A stretch of DNA of 53,011 nucleotides from CAZCEC01 sp964497615. GTDB lineage: Bacteria; Chloroflexota; Anaerolineae; Anaerolineales; UBA6663. This document shows positions 8,426 to 17,546 of this stretch, piece after piece (position 1 is the first letter of the stretch; each line of letters opens with the position of its first letter). A program made the translations under genes and the position numbers. The DNA is taken from assembly GCA_964497615.1 (NCBI GenBank), contig CAZCEC010000043.1, positions 1-53,011 on the forward strand. Reading direction: 5' to 3'. The notes under the pieces were generated by a model. It did no database searches. It was given only the letters and a program-made list of their open reading frames with translations, and was not told the origin of the DNA.

Positions 8426-9400
8426 CTACGCCTGCGGCGTGACCGGCGGCATCGGGTAGAGCATCTCAATCTCTGCCACGAGGTCGGGCGAGAGCGTGAC
8501 GGACAACGCAGCGAGGTTATCGTCCAACTGCTCGGGCGTACGCACGCCCAGGATGACGCTGCTGACCGCCGGGTGGCGCAGGGTCCAGGCCAGCGCCAGG
8601 CGCGTGGCGGTAGTGCCCGCCTGGGCGGCGAGCGCAGCCAGGGCTTGCCCTTTCTGCTTGTTCTCCTCGGTCCAGTACATTTTGAGCATCACGGCATTCT
8701 GGTCGGGGTCGGCGGCGCGGGTGCCCTCCGGGGCGGGCGCGCCCGGAAGATACTTGCCGGTGAGCAGGCCGTGCGCCAGGGGCGAGAAGACGACACTGCC
8801 GATGCCTTCCAGACGCGAGACCGGGAAGGTCTCCGCCTCGGGGTAGCGGTAGAGCAAGTTGTAGCGGGGCTGGTTGACAACGAGGGGCCGCGCGCCGAGC
8901 TCGCGAGCGAGGGCCTGGGCCTTGACCATCATCCAGGCCGGCCACTCGGAGACGCCCCAGTACAAAATCTTGCCGGCGCGCGCCAGGTCGTCCATCGCGC
9001 GGATGGTCTCTTCGAGCGGGGTGGCGGGGTCGGGCCGGTGGCACATGTACACGTCCACGTAATCCATGCCCAGCCGGCGCAGGGAAGCGTCACACTGCTC
9101 GCGGAGGTGCTTCGCCGAGAGGCCGCGGTCGTTGGTGCCCGGCCCCATCGGCGCCCAGACCTTGGTGAGCACGAACACGCCGGAGCGCGGGAACTGGGCC
9201 AGGGCGCGGCCCAGCACTTCTTCCGCCGCGCCGCGATTGTAGGCATTGGCGGTGTCGAAGTAGTTGATGCCGGCTTCGTAGGCTTGGCGCACGATGGCGA
9301 AGGTGTCATCGTCGCCGGTCTTCATGCCGAGGGTGAGGTAGGAGCCGACGCTCAAGGCGCTGACGCGCGGGCCCCAGTGGCCGAGTTGTCTGTATTCCAT
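8426..9400 (-). CDS. Aldo/keto reductase
   Basis: A 324-residue aldo/keto reductase of the potassium-channel-beta/YghZ-like branch. It has FDTANAYNRGAAEE with the catalytic Asp and Tyr, LTKVW with the catalytic Lys, DVYMCHRPDP with His, and YWGVSEWPAWM. It reduces carbonyls or oxidises alcohols with NADP(H). I start it at ATG 9400 (MEYRQLGHWGPRVS). A TATAAT box ends seven bases upstream, so the transcript may be leaderless. It is convergent with the D-2-hydroxyacid dehydrogenase and divergent from the amidohydrolase. Confidence 0.87.
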   Translation of the reverse strand: MEYRQLGHWGPRVSALSVGSYLTLGMKTGDDDTFAIVRQAYEAGINYFDTANAYNRGAAEEVLGRALAQFPRSGVFVLTKVWAPMGPGTNDRGLSAKHLREQCDASLRRLGMDYVDVYMCHRPDPATPLEETIRAMDDLARAGKILYWGVSEWPAWMMVKAQALARELGARPLVVNQPRYNLLYRYPEAETFPVSRLEGIGSVVFSPLAHGLLTGKYLPGAPAPEGTRAADPDQNAVMLKMYWTEENKQKGQALAALAAQAGTTATRLALAWTLRHPAVSSVILGVRTPEQLDDNLAALSVTLSPDLVAEIEMLYPMPPVTPQA

Positions 9401-9407
9401 GTTGGGC

Positions 9408-9415
9408 ATTATAGG
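9408..9415. promoter_or_regulatory. Shared -10 region of a divergent pair
   Basis: ATTATAGG holds TATAAT on the minus strand (9413-9408), seven bases before the aldo/keto reductase ATG, and TATAGG on the plus strand, nine bases before the amidohydrolase ATG at 9425. Both spacings suit leaderless or nearly leaderless transcripts. No strong -35 is visible on either side. Confidence 0.4.
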
Positions 9416-9424
9416 CGATAACAC

Positions 9425-11047
9425 ATGACGGACCTATGGGACGTGAACTGCCTGATCGGGCGCTGGCCCACCGCTGAGTTGCTGTTTGATGACGTGGCAG
9501 GGCTCGTGGCGCGGATGGATGAACTCGGCATCGCTCGCGCGGTGGTGGGCCACACCGACTGCCTGCACTTTGACCCGGTGGTCGGCAATGCGCGGCTGAT
9601 GGAGGCGCTGGAGGCGGCCCCGCCCGAGGCGCGAGCGCGGCTGTGGCCATGCTGGGCGCTGGCGCCACTCGCCACCGGCGAGATGGGCACGGCGGACGAA
9701 TTGGCAAGCGCACTGGACGCGCACGGCCTCCGCGCGGTGCGCCTGTATCCCCGCGACCACAACTACAGCCTGAGCGGGCCGGATGCCGCCGAACTGCTGG
9801 GCCTGCTGGCGCGGCGCCCAACGTTGACCCTGCTCGACCTGGAGCAGAGCAGTTGGGAGGAGATCGAGCGAGTGGCGGCGGCGTTCCCTGCCCTGCCGCT
9901 GGTCGTCTGCAACGTCGGCTACCGGGGGTTGCGGCGCTATGCCGGGGTGCTGGCGCGGCAGCCCAATGTGTACCTTGACCTCTCCTATCTCGGCTCGCAC
10001 CAGGCGGTTGAATGGCTGGCTGAGCGCGGCTATGCCCATCGGCTGCTCTTCGGCACGGGCGCGCCGGTGATTGACGGCGGCGGCGCGGTGACGCGGCTGC
10101 GGCTGGCCGACCTACCGGAAGCAGATCGGGAGGCAATTGGGGCAGGCAATTTGGGGCGGTTGCTTGGGGTACGTTACACATCTTCTACCTACACACGTTC
10201 CACACCTCCGCACACCCCCACACACCCACACTCCCACACTTCCGCCCTGCTGCCCGCGGCGCAAGTCCTCTCCGGCGGGCCGATTGAGGGGTGGGATATC
10301 GTGGATGCCCATGCGCACGTGGGGCCGTGGTTCAACTTCTTCACGCCCGAGCCGACGGCCGACTCGATGCTGCGGGTGATGGACCGCTGCGGGGTGCGGC
10401 TGGCGGTGGTCTCGGCCACGCACGCCATCGCGGGGGAGGTGGAGGCCGGCAACGCCGAGGTGGCGGCGATGGCGCGGCAGCATCCGGGGCGCTTCGCAGG
10501 GTACGCGGTATTCAATCCGCATTTGCCACAGAGCCTGGCGGATGTGGAGCGCACGCTCGACGCGCCGGGGATGGTGGGGATCAAGATTCACCCGGATGTG
10601 CAGGGCTACGCGGTGGGCGGACCGCTGTACGCGCCGGCTTTCGATTTGGCGGCGCGGCGCGGCGTGCCCATCCTCACACACACCTACGCGGACTCGGCCT
10701 TCTCCGATCCGTTGATGTTTGAGGCCATCGCGGCGCGCTGGCCGGAGGTGAGCATCATCCTGGGCCACGCCGGGGTGACGGGCGAGGGCCACCGGCGTGC
10801 GATGGCGGTGGCCGCCAAGCACCCCAACCTGTACCTGGAGTTGTGCGGGTCCTTCACCACGGGGCTGTGGATCAGGCGCATGGTGGCGGCGGCGGGCGCG
10901 GAGCGCGTCCTCTACGGCTCCGACTTCCCGTTTATCGAGCTGCGCTATGGACTGGGGCGGGTGGTGTTTGCCGGTCTTGACGAAGCTGAGTTGAGATTGG
11001 TGCTGGGCGGCAACGCCCGGCGGCTGCTGGCATTGGCAGAGCGTTAG
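9425..11047 (+). CDS. Tandem amidohydrolase-2 protein; N-half probably inactive
   Basis: 540 residues made of two amidohydrolase-2-like (PF04909-type) barrels. The C-terminal half (about 288-540) has the full metal set: H296 and H298 in DAHAHVG, H419 in LTHTY, GHAG, and D500 in YGSDFP. The N-terminal half (1-250) follows the same plan but replaces HxH with VNCLIG and GSD with LLFGTGAP, so it probably cannot bind metal. The halves are joined by a His/Pro/Thr-rich linker encoded by an octamer tandem repeat. Family members hydrolyse or decarboxylate small cyclic or carboxylated substrates; the substrate here is unknown. Confidence 0.8.
   Translation: MTDLWDVNCLIGRWPTAELLFDDVAGLVARMDELGIARAVVGHTDCLHFDPVVGNARLMEALEAAPPEARARLWPCWALAPLATGEMGTADELASALDAHGLRAVRLYPRDHNYSLSGPDAAELLGLLARRPTLTLLDLEQSSWEEIERVAAAFPALPLVVCNVGYRGLRRYAGVLARQPNVYLDLSYLGSHQAVEWLAERGYAHRLLFGTGAPVIDGGGAVTRLRLADLPEADREAIGAGNLGRLLGVRYTSSTYTRSTPPHTPTHPHSHTSALLPAAQVLSGGPIEGWDIVDAHAHVGPWFNFFTPEPTADSMLRVMDRCGVRLAVVSATHAIAGEVEAGNAEVAAMARQHPGRFAGYAVFNPHLPQSLADVERTLDAPGMVGIKIHPDVQGYAVGGPLYAPAFDLAARRGVPILTHTYADSAFSDPLMFEAIAARWPEVSIILGHAGVTGEGHRRAMAVAAKHPNLYLELCGSFTTGLWIRRMVAAAGAERVLYGSDFPFIELRYGLGRVVFAGLDEAELRLVLGGNARRLLALAER
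10198..10245 (+). repeat. Octamer minisatellite inside the amidohydrolase linker
   Basis: Six degenerate 8-bp units of the form NNYCCCAC (TTCCACAC, CTCCGCAC, ACCCCCAC, ACACCCAC, ACTCCCAC, ACTTCCGC). Together they make 48 bp, a multiple of three, so the reading frame is kept. They encode a Pro/Thr/His-rich linker between the two barrels. Confidence 0.7.
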
Positions 11048-11502
11048 CTCACTTCGACGATCAACTCGATTTCGACTGCGAAGTTGTGCGGGATGACCAT
11101 GCCCACGGCGCTGCGGGCGTGGCGGCCTGCCTCGCCAAAGACTTCCCGCAGCAGGTCACTGCATCCATGGATGACGCCGGGCGTGTCGTCAAAGCCAGGG
11201 GCCGCGTTCACCATGCCCAGCACCTTCACGAAATGCGTAATCTGCTCCAGGTCGCCCACCAGTGACTTGATCGCCTGGAGCGCGCCGAGGGTCGCCAGCC
11301 GCGCCGCCTCGTACCCCTGCTCCACGGTGAGGTCGGCGCCCACTTTGCCCTTAATGGCCCGCCCGCCAAAGTTGGAAACGTGGCCGGCGGTGTACACCAG
11401 GCCGCCCGTCCGCACGGCGCGCATGAAGCGCCCGCTGTCCAGGTCAACGGTCTCCAGGGTATAGCCCAGCGCGCGCAGTCGGTCTTCGTAATTTGCGGAC
11501 AT
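11044..11502 (-). CDS. RidA/YjgF-family protein
   Basis: A 152-residue RidA (YjgF/YER057c/UK114) protein. It has GLVYTAGHVS early and GRHARSAVGM with the conserved active-site Arg, followed by NFAVEIELIVEV. Family members hydrolyse reactive enamine/imine intermediates released by PLP enzymes, or act on related deaminated products. The TAGGAGG site nine bases before the ATG is strong. It directly follows a class III aminotransferase, its obvious partner. It is the last gene of the minus-strand operon and overlaps the end of the amidohydrolase gene by four bases in convergent orientation. Confidence 0.88.
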   Translation of the reverse strand: MSANYEDRLRALGYTLETVDLDSGRFMRAVRTGGLVYTAGHVSNFGGRAIKGKVGADLTVEQGYEAARLATLGALQAIKSLVGDLEQITHFVKVLGMVNAAPGFDDTPGVIHGCSDLLREVFGEAGRHARSAVGMVIPHNFAVEIELIVEVS

Positions 11503-11514
11503 GGGACTCGCCTC

Positions 11515-12834
11515 CTACGGTTGTTGATTGAACTCCGCCAGGGCCTCCGCGCAGGCCGCGAGGGTCAGGTCAATATCAGCCTGAGTGTGCGCCGCCGAAA
11601 GAAAGAACAGGCCGCGCCCCACGCAATTGATCCCGTGATCCAGCAGCAACCGATGAAGGCGAGCCATGCCCGCCAGGTCGCAGCGGGCAAAGTCGCGGTA
11701 GTTGCGAACGGCGGGCTGATCGGTGAGGTAGAGGCTGAAGACCGGTCCGGGTCCGTCCACCAGCATCCGCACGCCCGCCGCGGCGGCAGCGTCGTGCATC
11801 CCTGCCATCAGGCGCTGGCCGAGCGCGGTCAGGCGCGGGTAGATCTCTGCGGCGTTCGTCTCAAGCTCGCGCAGCGAGGCGGCGGCGGCGGCCATGACCA
11901 CCGGATTGCTGTTGAAGGTGCCGGCGTGGCCTACCTCGCCGCGCGAGATCAGGTCCATCACCTCAGCCCGGCCGGCGAGGCAAGAGAGCGGGAACCCGCC
12001 GGCCAGCGCCTTGCCGAAGACGGCCAGGTCCGGGGTGACGCCCAGCAGCGATTGCGCGCCGCCCAGCGCCACGCGGAAGCCGGTGATGACTTCATCGAAG
12101 ATCAGCAGGCAGCCATGCTGGCGGCAGAGGGCTTGCGCGCCTTCCAGAAAGCCCGGCACCGGCGCAATGCAGCCGGTGTTGCACAGAATGGGTTCCATAC
12201 AGACAGCGGCGGTATCGGCGCCATGCTGGTCGAGCAGAGCAGCGAGGGCGTCCAGATCGTTCCACGGGGCGATGACCAGGTCGCCTGCGGTGCTGCGGGC
12301 CTGGCCGCGCGTGCCGGGCACGGGCACAGGCGCTTCGGGCGGACCGGCCAGGTCGAGACGCGGGGCTACGCTGTAGAGAGCCGAGTCGAACCAGCCGTGA
12401 TAGTGACCCTCGAACTTGAGGATCTTCTCGCGGCCCGTATAGGCGCGGGCCAGCCGCCAGGCGGCGTGCATGGCCTCCGAGCCGACGCTGTTGAAGCGCA
12501 GGCGCTCGGCGCACGGCACCAGGCGGCACACGGCGGCGGCGACCTCGATCTCCAACTCGTGCTGGGCGGAGAAGACCTGGCCACGGTCAAGCTGCGCCTT
12601 GACGGCCTCGACGATGGCCGGATGGCCGTGGCCGAGCACCAGCGGCCCTTGGCCCAGCACGTAGTCAAGATACTCGTTCTCGTCCACGTCCCATAGCCGA
12701 GCACCGGAGGCGTGGCTGACGTACAGGGGAACAGGCTGAACGCTGCGGCGGGCGTCGCTGCTGACGCCGCCAGCCAGGTGTTGCTGGGCTTGAGCGAAGA
12801 GGGCGGCGGAGCGGGTGAGGGTGCGAGGCGGCAT
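11515..12834 (-). CDS. Class III aminotransferase, HemL-like
   Basis: 439 residues of the PLP-dependent class III aminotransferase family, closest in look to glutamate-1-semialdehyde aminomutase. It has NSVGSEAMHAAWRLAR, IFDEVITGFR for the PLP-binding Asp, and FGKALAGGFPLS with the Schiff-base Lys. The setting among sugar-acid genes, with a heparinase-like gene six bases upstream and RidA downstream, argues for a catabolic amino- or keto-sugar role rather than tetrapyrrole synthesis. HemL cannot be excluded. No Shine-Dalgarno is visible, so translation may be coupled to the preceding gene. Confidence 0.82.
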   Translation of the reverse strand: MPPRTLTRSAALFAQAQQHLAGGVSSDARRSVQPVPLYVSHASGARLWDVDENEYLDYVLGQGPLVLGHGHPAIVEAVKAQLDRGQVFSAQHELEIEVAAAVCRLVPCAERLRFNSVGSEAMHAAWRLARAYTGREKILKFEGHYHGWFDSALYSVAPRLDLAGPPEAPVPVPGTRGQARSTAGDLVIAPWNDLDALAALLDQHGADTAAVCMEPILCNTGCIAPVPGFLEGAQALCRQHGCLLIFDEVITGFRVALGGAQSLLGVTPDLAVFGKALAGGFPLSCLAGRAEVMDLISRGEVGHAGTFNSNPVVMAAAAASLRELETNAAEIYPRLTALGQRLMAGMHDAAAAAGVRMLVDGPGPVFSLYLTDQPAVRNYRDFARCDLAGMARLHRLLLDHGINCVGRGLFFLSAAHTQADIDLTLAACAEALAEFNQQP

Positions 12835-12840
12835 GGGCAG

Positions 12841-15231
12841 CTATTGGCGCTGCAACTCGATGACGTAGCGGCCGGGGCTCGGCAGCAACAGGCGCAAGCC
12901 CGGCACATCCGTCCCGGGAGGCAGGCCCGGCAGATCCGACTGCGGAGGCTGCACCCGGAAACCATTGATGCGCACATCGCCCTTGGCCCCGTTGATGTTT
13001 AAGATCAGGCTCGTCTGGCGCTTGACGTCGGCTTCGGCCCGCCAGCCGTGCTCAGCCGGCGCGAGGGTGAAGACGTCCGGGGGGTAGGAGGCGTGAAAGA
13101 CCAGCCCATCGGCGTTCACCATGCCGCCGGAACCGTACAAGGCCCAATGATCAGGCGCGCGCAGCCAGGCCGCGCGGCCGCCGCCGCGCCAAGCGCCGAT
13201 GTTAAGCTGAGAGCTGCCGCCATACCAGAAGATATCGGTATGCGCGCCGGTCTCGATCTGGCAGGCGAAGTCCAGCGCGTCTCCGCCGCGTTTCACCGGC
13301 AAGGCGCGCAGCCGGGCGGCCTGCGCGGATTCGGCCACCGGATACAGCACGTGCAGGTAGGCAGCGTCCTGGCCGGTCGTCTCTTGCACGTGGCTGAGGC
13401 CACCCACGTCGCGAAAGGGCGAAACGGCGTCGAAGGCGCGCGGCGTGGGGATCGCCATGAAGCCGGAGCGCGGCTCGATGCGCCCACCTTTCGCCGGAAG
13501 CACCGGCAGCACGGCCAGGCCCGGGCCGGATGTGGGCAGCACCCTGCCCGCCTCTAGGGTGAATGGCTGCGGCATATGCACCAGCCAGTCGAGACGGCGC
13601 GGCTGGCGCAAGCCGCGCACTTTGTCGTAGATGATCCAGTACCCGTCTTTGACAAAGAAAATCGAGCGGTGCGCGACGATGCCTTGCGGGTAGTAGCCCC
13701 AGTGCTGTGCTTCGAATAGATCGGCGACGGCGGTGGAAGACCAGACGTTGAGGTCGCCTTCCTTAAATGCCTCGGCGGGCTCCTCGCCATCCACCACCAG
13801 CACGTTGTGGGCGAGGGCCGAGCGAATCCACGATTGATAAAGAGGATCGTCGTAGGACTTGAGCGGCAGGCCGGCTTCGATGGCCAGGGGAACGCCATAG
13901 CCAAAGCAGGTGAACGAGAGCGCGTCGCGGTGGCTGTGCGACTCATATTCGTGGCCGACGAGCGGGCCGAAGTTGACGGCCATGAACAGGTCATCCGCCC
14001 CCCAGCCGGAGCGCATGAGGGCGAATTTGGAGGCGGGCTGGAGCACGCTGCCGAGGCTGGGCGGCGAGGCGGACAAACTAGCGTACACCTGCGCGGCGGA
14101 ACGGCCGCCGGGACGGTCGGGCAACGCGGCCAGCGCCCAGGCGATGTCGCCGGGCGCGCCGAACTGCTCGCCGAGCCACTTGAGAGCGGGGTCTTCCAAC
14201 AGGACCGCACCGGCCACGGCCCAACTACCCACCCAGACGACGTGCGAGTCGTTGGGATTGTCGGCGCAGCCGAGGGGGGAGGTGCGCTCCATTAGCCAAC
14301 GGTACATGCGGGCGAAGCGCGGCACGGCCTGCATGGGCGGGTAGCCGTTAAGCTCGGCCACGGAGGCGGCGCGGGAGAGGCAGGCCAGGACGTGGCGATG
14401 ATAGGACGGCGAGCGCTCGTGGTGGCCGCCGTCGGCATCCACGTCCAACTCCAGGTGCGCCAACAATAGCTCCCAGCCCTGGTTACGCCAGACGGCGGCC
14501 TCGTGGAACTCGGGGAAGAGCACGCCCAGTTCAAAGAGCGTGGCCGCGCCCGTTACCTGCCAGTTGCCAGGGCGATAGCGGTCGTGCTCCTCGGCGAGCC
14601 AGCGCGCCGCGCCGAGAAAGGTCTTGAGCAGGCGGGCGTGGGTGGATGGATCAAGCGCGGGCAGATGGCGGAAGGCCAACAGGCCATCGGCGAAGATGAG
14701 CGAGCGGATGGCAAGACCGAGCGTGTACCAGATGACGTCGAGCGACTCAATCTCGCCGTGAACGTTGTCGCGCTCGGCGTACCACTGGTTGAAGAGGCGC
14801 AGGAAGGCGGCGGCGTGGGCGGGGTCGCGGTCGAGGGCGTAAGCCTGGAGCAAGGGCTGCATCCAGAGCATATAGTGAAAGCCATACAGAGGCGTGCGGC
14901 CGTGGTGGGCGGCAGTGAACCCAATCTCGGCGGCAGCCAGACGGCGGGCCTCCGCGATGACGGGCGCGCCGCGCTCGGCGCGCAGGTCAGCGGGCAGCAC
15001 CGCGTAAGCATTGGCGTTGTGCACGCCTATCGGGCTGGAACGCTGGGCGACATACGCGCCCCAAGCGGCCAGCGCGGACGGCCAATCGGCGCTCTCGGCC
15101 GCGGCGCGGACCGCGGCTAGGCCGGGGCGCGCGAGATCGAGCGCGGCGAACAGATCGGCGTCGGCGATGTGCCGCATCCGGCGGTCGTCAATATGAGCGG
15201 GCTTCTCGATCGGGACGGGGTGAGGGGGCAT
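12841..15231 (-). CDS. Heparinase II/III-like polysaccharide lyase family protein
   Basis: About 796 residues with the heparinase II/III layout. An alpha-helical N-terminal half has GNWQVTGAATLFELG and GHHERSPSYHRHVL. The C-terminal beta-sandwich starts near GHEYESHSHRDALSF, whose His/Tyr residues resemble the lyase active site, followed by LAHNVLVVDG. Such enzymes cleave uronic-acid polysaccharides by beta-elimination. I see no clear signal peptide, so it may act on imported oligosaccharides. ATG 15231 is preferred over an upstream in-frame codon; a TATACT lies 12 bases before it. It is followed after six bases by the aminotransferase. Confidence 0.8.
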   Translation of the reverse strand: MPPHPVPIEKPAHIDDRRMRHIADADLFAALDLARPGLAAVRAAAESADWPSALAAWGAYVAQRSSPIGVHNANAYAVLPADLRAERGAPVIAEARRLAAAEIGFTAAHHGRTPLYGFHYMLWMQPLLQAYALDRDPAHAAAFLRLFNQWYAERDNVHGEIESLDVIWYTLGLAIRSLIFADGLLAFRHLPALDPSTHARLLKTFLGAARWLAEEHDRYRPGNWQVTGAATLFELGVLFPEFHEAAVWRNQGWELLLAHLELDVDADGGHHERSPSYHRHVLACLSRAASVAELNGYPPMQAVPRFARMYRWLMERTSPLGCADNPNDSHVVWVGSWAVAGAVLLEDPALKWLGEQFGAPGDIAWALAALPDRPGGRSAAQVYASLSASPPSLGSVLQPASKFALMRSGWGADDLFMAVNFGPLVGHEYESHSHRDALSFTCFGYGVPLAIEAGLPLKSYDDPLYQSWIRSALAHNVLVVDGEEPAEAFKEGDLNVWSSTAVADLFEAQHWGYYPQGIVAHRSIFFVKDGYWIIYDKVRGLRQPRRLDWLVHMPQPFTLEAGRVLPTSGPGLAVLPVLPAKGGRIEPRSGFMAIPTPRAFDAVSPFRDVGGLSHVQETTGQDAAYLHVLYPVAESAQAARLRALPVKRGGDALDFACQIETGAHTDIFWYGGSSQLNIGAWRGGGRAAWLRAPDHWALYGSGGMVNADGLVFHASYPPDVFTLAPAEHGWRAEADVKRQTSLILNINGAKGDVRINGFRVQPPQSDLPGLPPGTDVPGLRLLLPSPGRYVIELQRQ

Positions 15232-15242
15232 GGGGTTTGGGT

Positions 15243-15248
15243 AGTATA
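15243..15248 (-). promoter_or_regulatory. Candidate -10 upstream of the heparinase-like gene
   Basis: TATACT on the minus strand (15248-15243) sits 11 bases before the ATG at 15231. This suggests an internal promoter with a very short leader in the 179-base gap after topA. Confidence 0.35.
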
Positions 15249-15256
15249 GTGCATCC

Positions 15257-15270
15257 GACGAAAGACGAAG
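15257..15270. repeat. Two units of a GACGAAR heptamer
   Basis: GACGAAA and GACGAAG stand head to tail in the gap between topA and the heparinase-like gene. The same heptamer forms a longer array at 37884-37918. The rest of the 15232-15410 gap shows nothing else I can identify. Confidence 0.45.
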
Positions 15271-15410
15271 GACACAGGGAGAGTCGTTACAGCCCGTTCT
15301 GCGCAGGAGGACAGGCAAAGGAGCTGCGACGGTGAACCGCCGAGATGTGTCGCGCGCGGAGGAGGTGGGAGGCCAGGGAGGGCTGCGATGCGCTCAACCT
15401 GAAGCGAGGG

Positions 15411-17546
15411 TCAGGGGGTTTCGTTGTCGCGCGGCGGCGGCGGCGTTGGGCGCTTCGGCGTCCGCTGGATGTAACGGCAAGCGGGGAAGCCGCTGCACCC
15501 GACGAAGGGGCCAAATTGGCTGGTGCGCTGGACGAGGGGCTTGCCGCATTCGGGGCAGTTGCCAAGGGCGCCTTCGGCGGCGGCCAGCAGCGAGGGCTGG
15601 GCCGGTGCTTTCGCGGCGCGTTTGCGGCCAGCCCGCTTGGCGGCAGTTTTGGAGCCGGTGCGTTTGTATCCACCTTTGGCGGCACGCTTGCGCCCCCCGC
15701 CCCGTCCGCGCCGGGCCGACGGAGAACTTGAGTCCACGACCGGGCCGGCAGCGGTGGACGTCGACGCCCCTGGCGAGGCCGCCACCCTGATCTTGGGCGC
15801 GGCGGCAACGGCGGCCTGGGCCTGGGTGATCAGGACCGAGAGCGGGTCCCACAATTGCGCCATGACCGCGGTCCAGCGCGCCTCGCCGTTGGCGATATCG
15901 TCGAGTTGGTCTTCCAGGCGGGCAGTGAAGCCAACCTCAAACACGGTCGGGAAGCGTTCAACCAGAAAGTCGCACACCACGCGGCCCAATTCCGTGGACT
16001 TGAGGCCGCGGCCCTCCGGCACCTTGCCCACGTACTCGCGCTGGTAGAGCGTATCCACAATGGAAGCAAAGGTGCTTGGGCGGCCAATGCCCAGGCGCTC
16101 CAGTTCCTGAATCAGCGCGGCGTCGGTGAAATAGGGCGGCGGCTTGGTGAAGTGCTGCTGGGGGATGAGCTTGTGACAGAGCAGGTCGTCGCCCTTGGCC
16201 AGGGGCGGCAACTGCTCGTTATGGGCCGAGTCTTCGTCGGCGGGGTCGTCGCTCACATCGTAGACGCGCAGGAAGCCGGGGTCGAGCAGTTGGCGGCCGG
16301 TGGCGCGGAAGATGTAGGGCAGGTCCGCGCCGTCGCGCCGCGTCAGCACGGTGACGGTGGTGACGTTATAGACCGCAGGCTTCATCTGGCTGGCGACGAA
16401 GCGCCGCCAGATGAGGGTGTAGAGCGCATCTTGATCGTGGCTGAGATTCTCGCGAATCTTGGCCGGCAGCCGGCCGGGCTTCGTCGGGCGGATGGCCTCG
16501 TGGGCCTCCTGCGCGTTCTTCACCTTCTTGGTGTAGTTGGGCGGGGAGGCCGTGAGAGCGCCCTTCCCATACAGCCGCTCGATGACTTCGCGCGCGGCCT
16601 GCTGGGCCTCGGGCGCCACCTGGGTGCTGTCGGTGCGCATATAGGTGATGAGACCCACCTGCCCCTCGCCCGGCAGGGTGACGCCTTCGTAAAGCTGCTG
16701 CGCGATCTGCATCACCTTCTTGGCGGGCCAGTGGAGGCGGGCGGAGGCGTCGCGCTGGAGGGTGGAGGTGATGTAGGGCGGGTAGGGGTTGCGGCTGCGG
16801 CGTGCCTGGGTGACGTCGCCGACGCGCCACTCGGCGCCATCCAGGGCGGCGATGACAGCCTGGGCCTCAGCCTCGGTCTTGAGGTCGGGCTTGTGCTTGC
16901 CGATGCGGTACAGGCGGGCGAGGAAGTGCGGTTCGTCCGGCTTCGAGAGTTCGGCGTCGAGGGTCCAATACTCTTCCGGGACAAAAGACTCGATGGCGCG
17001 GTCGCGCTCGACGACGAGGCGCAGGGCCACGCTTTGCACGCGCCCGGCGGACAGGCCACTCGGGCCGGCGATGCCCTTCCACAGCACTGGCGAGACCTGG
17101 TAGCCCACCAGCCGGTCGAGCACGCGGCGGGCCTGCTGGGCATCCACGAGATGCATGTCGAGGGCGGCGGGATTGGCGACGGCGGCGCGCACGGCGTCCG
17201 GCGTGATCTCGTGGAAGCGGGCGCGGAGGACGCGCTTGCCCTTGAGTTCCTTTTGGCAGGCTTGCGCCACGTGCCAGGCGATGGCCTCGCCCTCGCGATC
17301 CGGGTCGGTGGCGAGGAGGACGGTGTCGCAGCCTGCCATTGCCTGGCGCAGTTCGGCCAGGGTTTTGCGGGCGCGGGGGACGAGGTGATAGGTGGGCTTG
17401 AAGCCCGCATCCAGGTCCACGCCCAGGTCCTTGGGCGGCAAGTCGCGAACGTGGCCGAAGCTGGCGCGGACGGTGTAGCCCGCGCCGAGGTACTGGCGCA
17501 GGGCCTTGGCCTTGGTGGGGCTCTCGACGATGACGAGGGTGGTCAC
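15411..17546 (-). CDS. topA: DNA topoisomerase I
   Basis: A 711-residue type IA topoisomerase that relaxes negative supercoils. The N-terminal TOPRIM domain has VIVESPTKAKAL and ATDPDREGEAIAWH. The active-site tyrosine is Y302 in GLITYMRTDST. One C-terminal zinc ribbon is visible (CPECGKPL...CSGFPAC), preceded by a Lys/Arg/Ala-rich basic tail. Family members often have several ribbons, so the C-terminus is short. The GTG start overlaps the stop of the isomerase gene (GTGA), so this housekeeping gene is translationally coupled to a sugar-catabolic operon, which is unusual. Confidence 0.96.
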   Translation of the reverse strand: MTTLVIVESPTKAKALRQYLGAGYTVRASFGHVRDLPPKDLGVDLDAGFKPTYHLVPRARKTLAELRQAMAGCDTVLLATDPDREGEAIAWHVAQACQKELKGKRVLRARFHEITPDAVRAAVANPAALDMHLVDAQQARRVLDRLVGYQVSPVLWKGIAGPSGLSAGRVQSVALRLVVERDRAIESFVPEEYWTLDAELSKPDEPHFLARLYRIGKHKPDLKTEAEAQAVIAALDGAEWRVGDVTQARRSRNPYPPYITSTLQRDASARLHWPAKKVMQIAQQLYEGVTLPGEGQVGLITYMRTDSTQVAPEAQQAAREVIERLYGKGALTASPPNYTKKVKNAQEAHEAIRPTKPGRLPAKIRENLSHDQDALYTLIWRRFVASQMKPAVYNVTTVTVLTRRDGADLPYIFRATGRQLLDPGFLRVYDVSDDPADEDSAHNEQLPPLAKGDDLLCHKLIPQQHFTKPPPYFTDAALIQELERLGIGRPSTFASIVDTLYQREYVGKVPEGRGLKSTELGRVVCDFLVERFPTVFEVGFTARLEDQLDDIANGEARWTAVMAQLWDPLSVLITQAQAAVAAAPKIRVAASPGASTSTAAGPVVDSSSPSARRGRGGGRKRAAKGGYKRTGSKTAAKRAGRKRAAKAPAQPSLLAAAEGALGNCPECGKPLVQRTSQFGPFVGCSGFPACRYIQRTPKRPTPPPPRDNETP

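Noticed and set aside
11380..12696. A 438-codon plus-strand frame opposite the aminotransferase
   Set aside because: The aminotransferase on the minus strand has PLP motifs; this frame has none and spans the RidA start.
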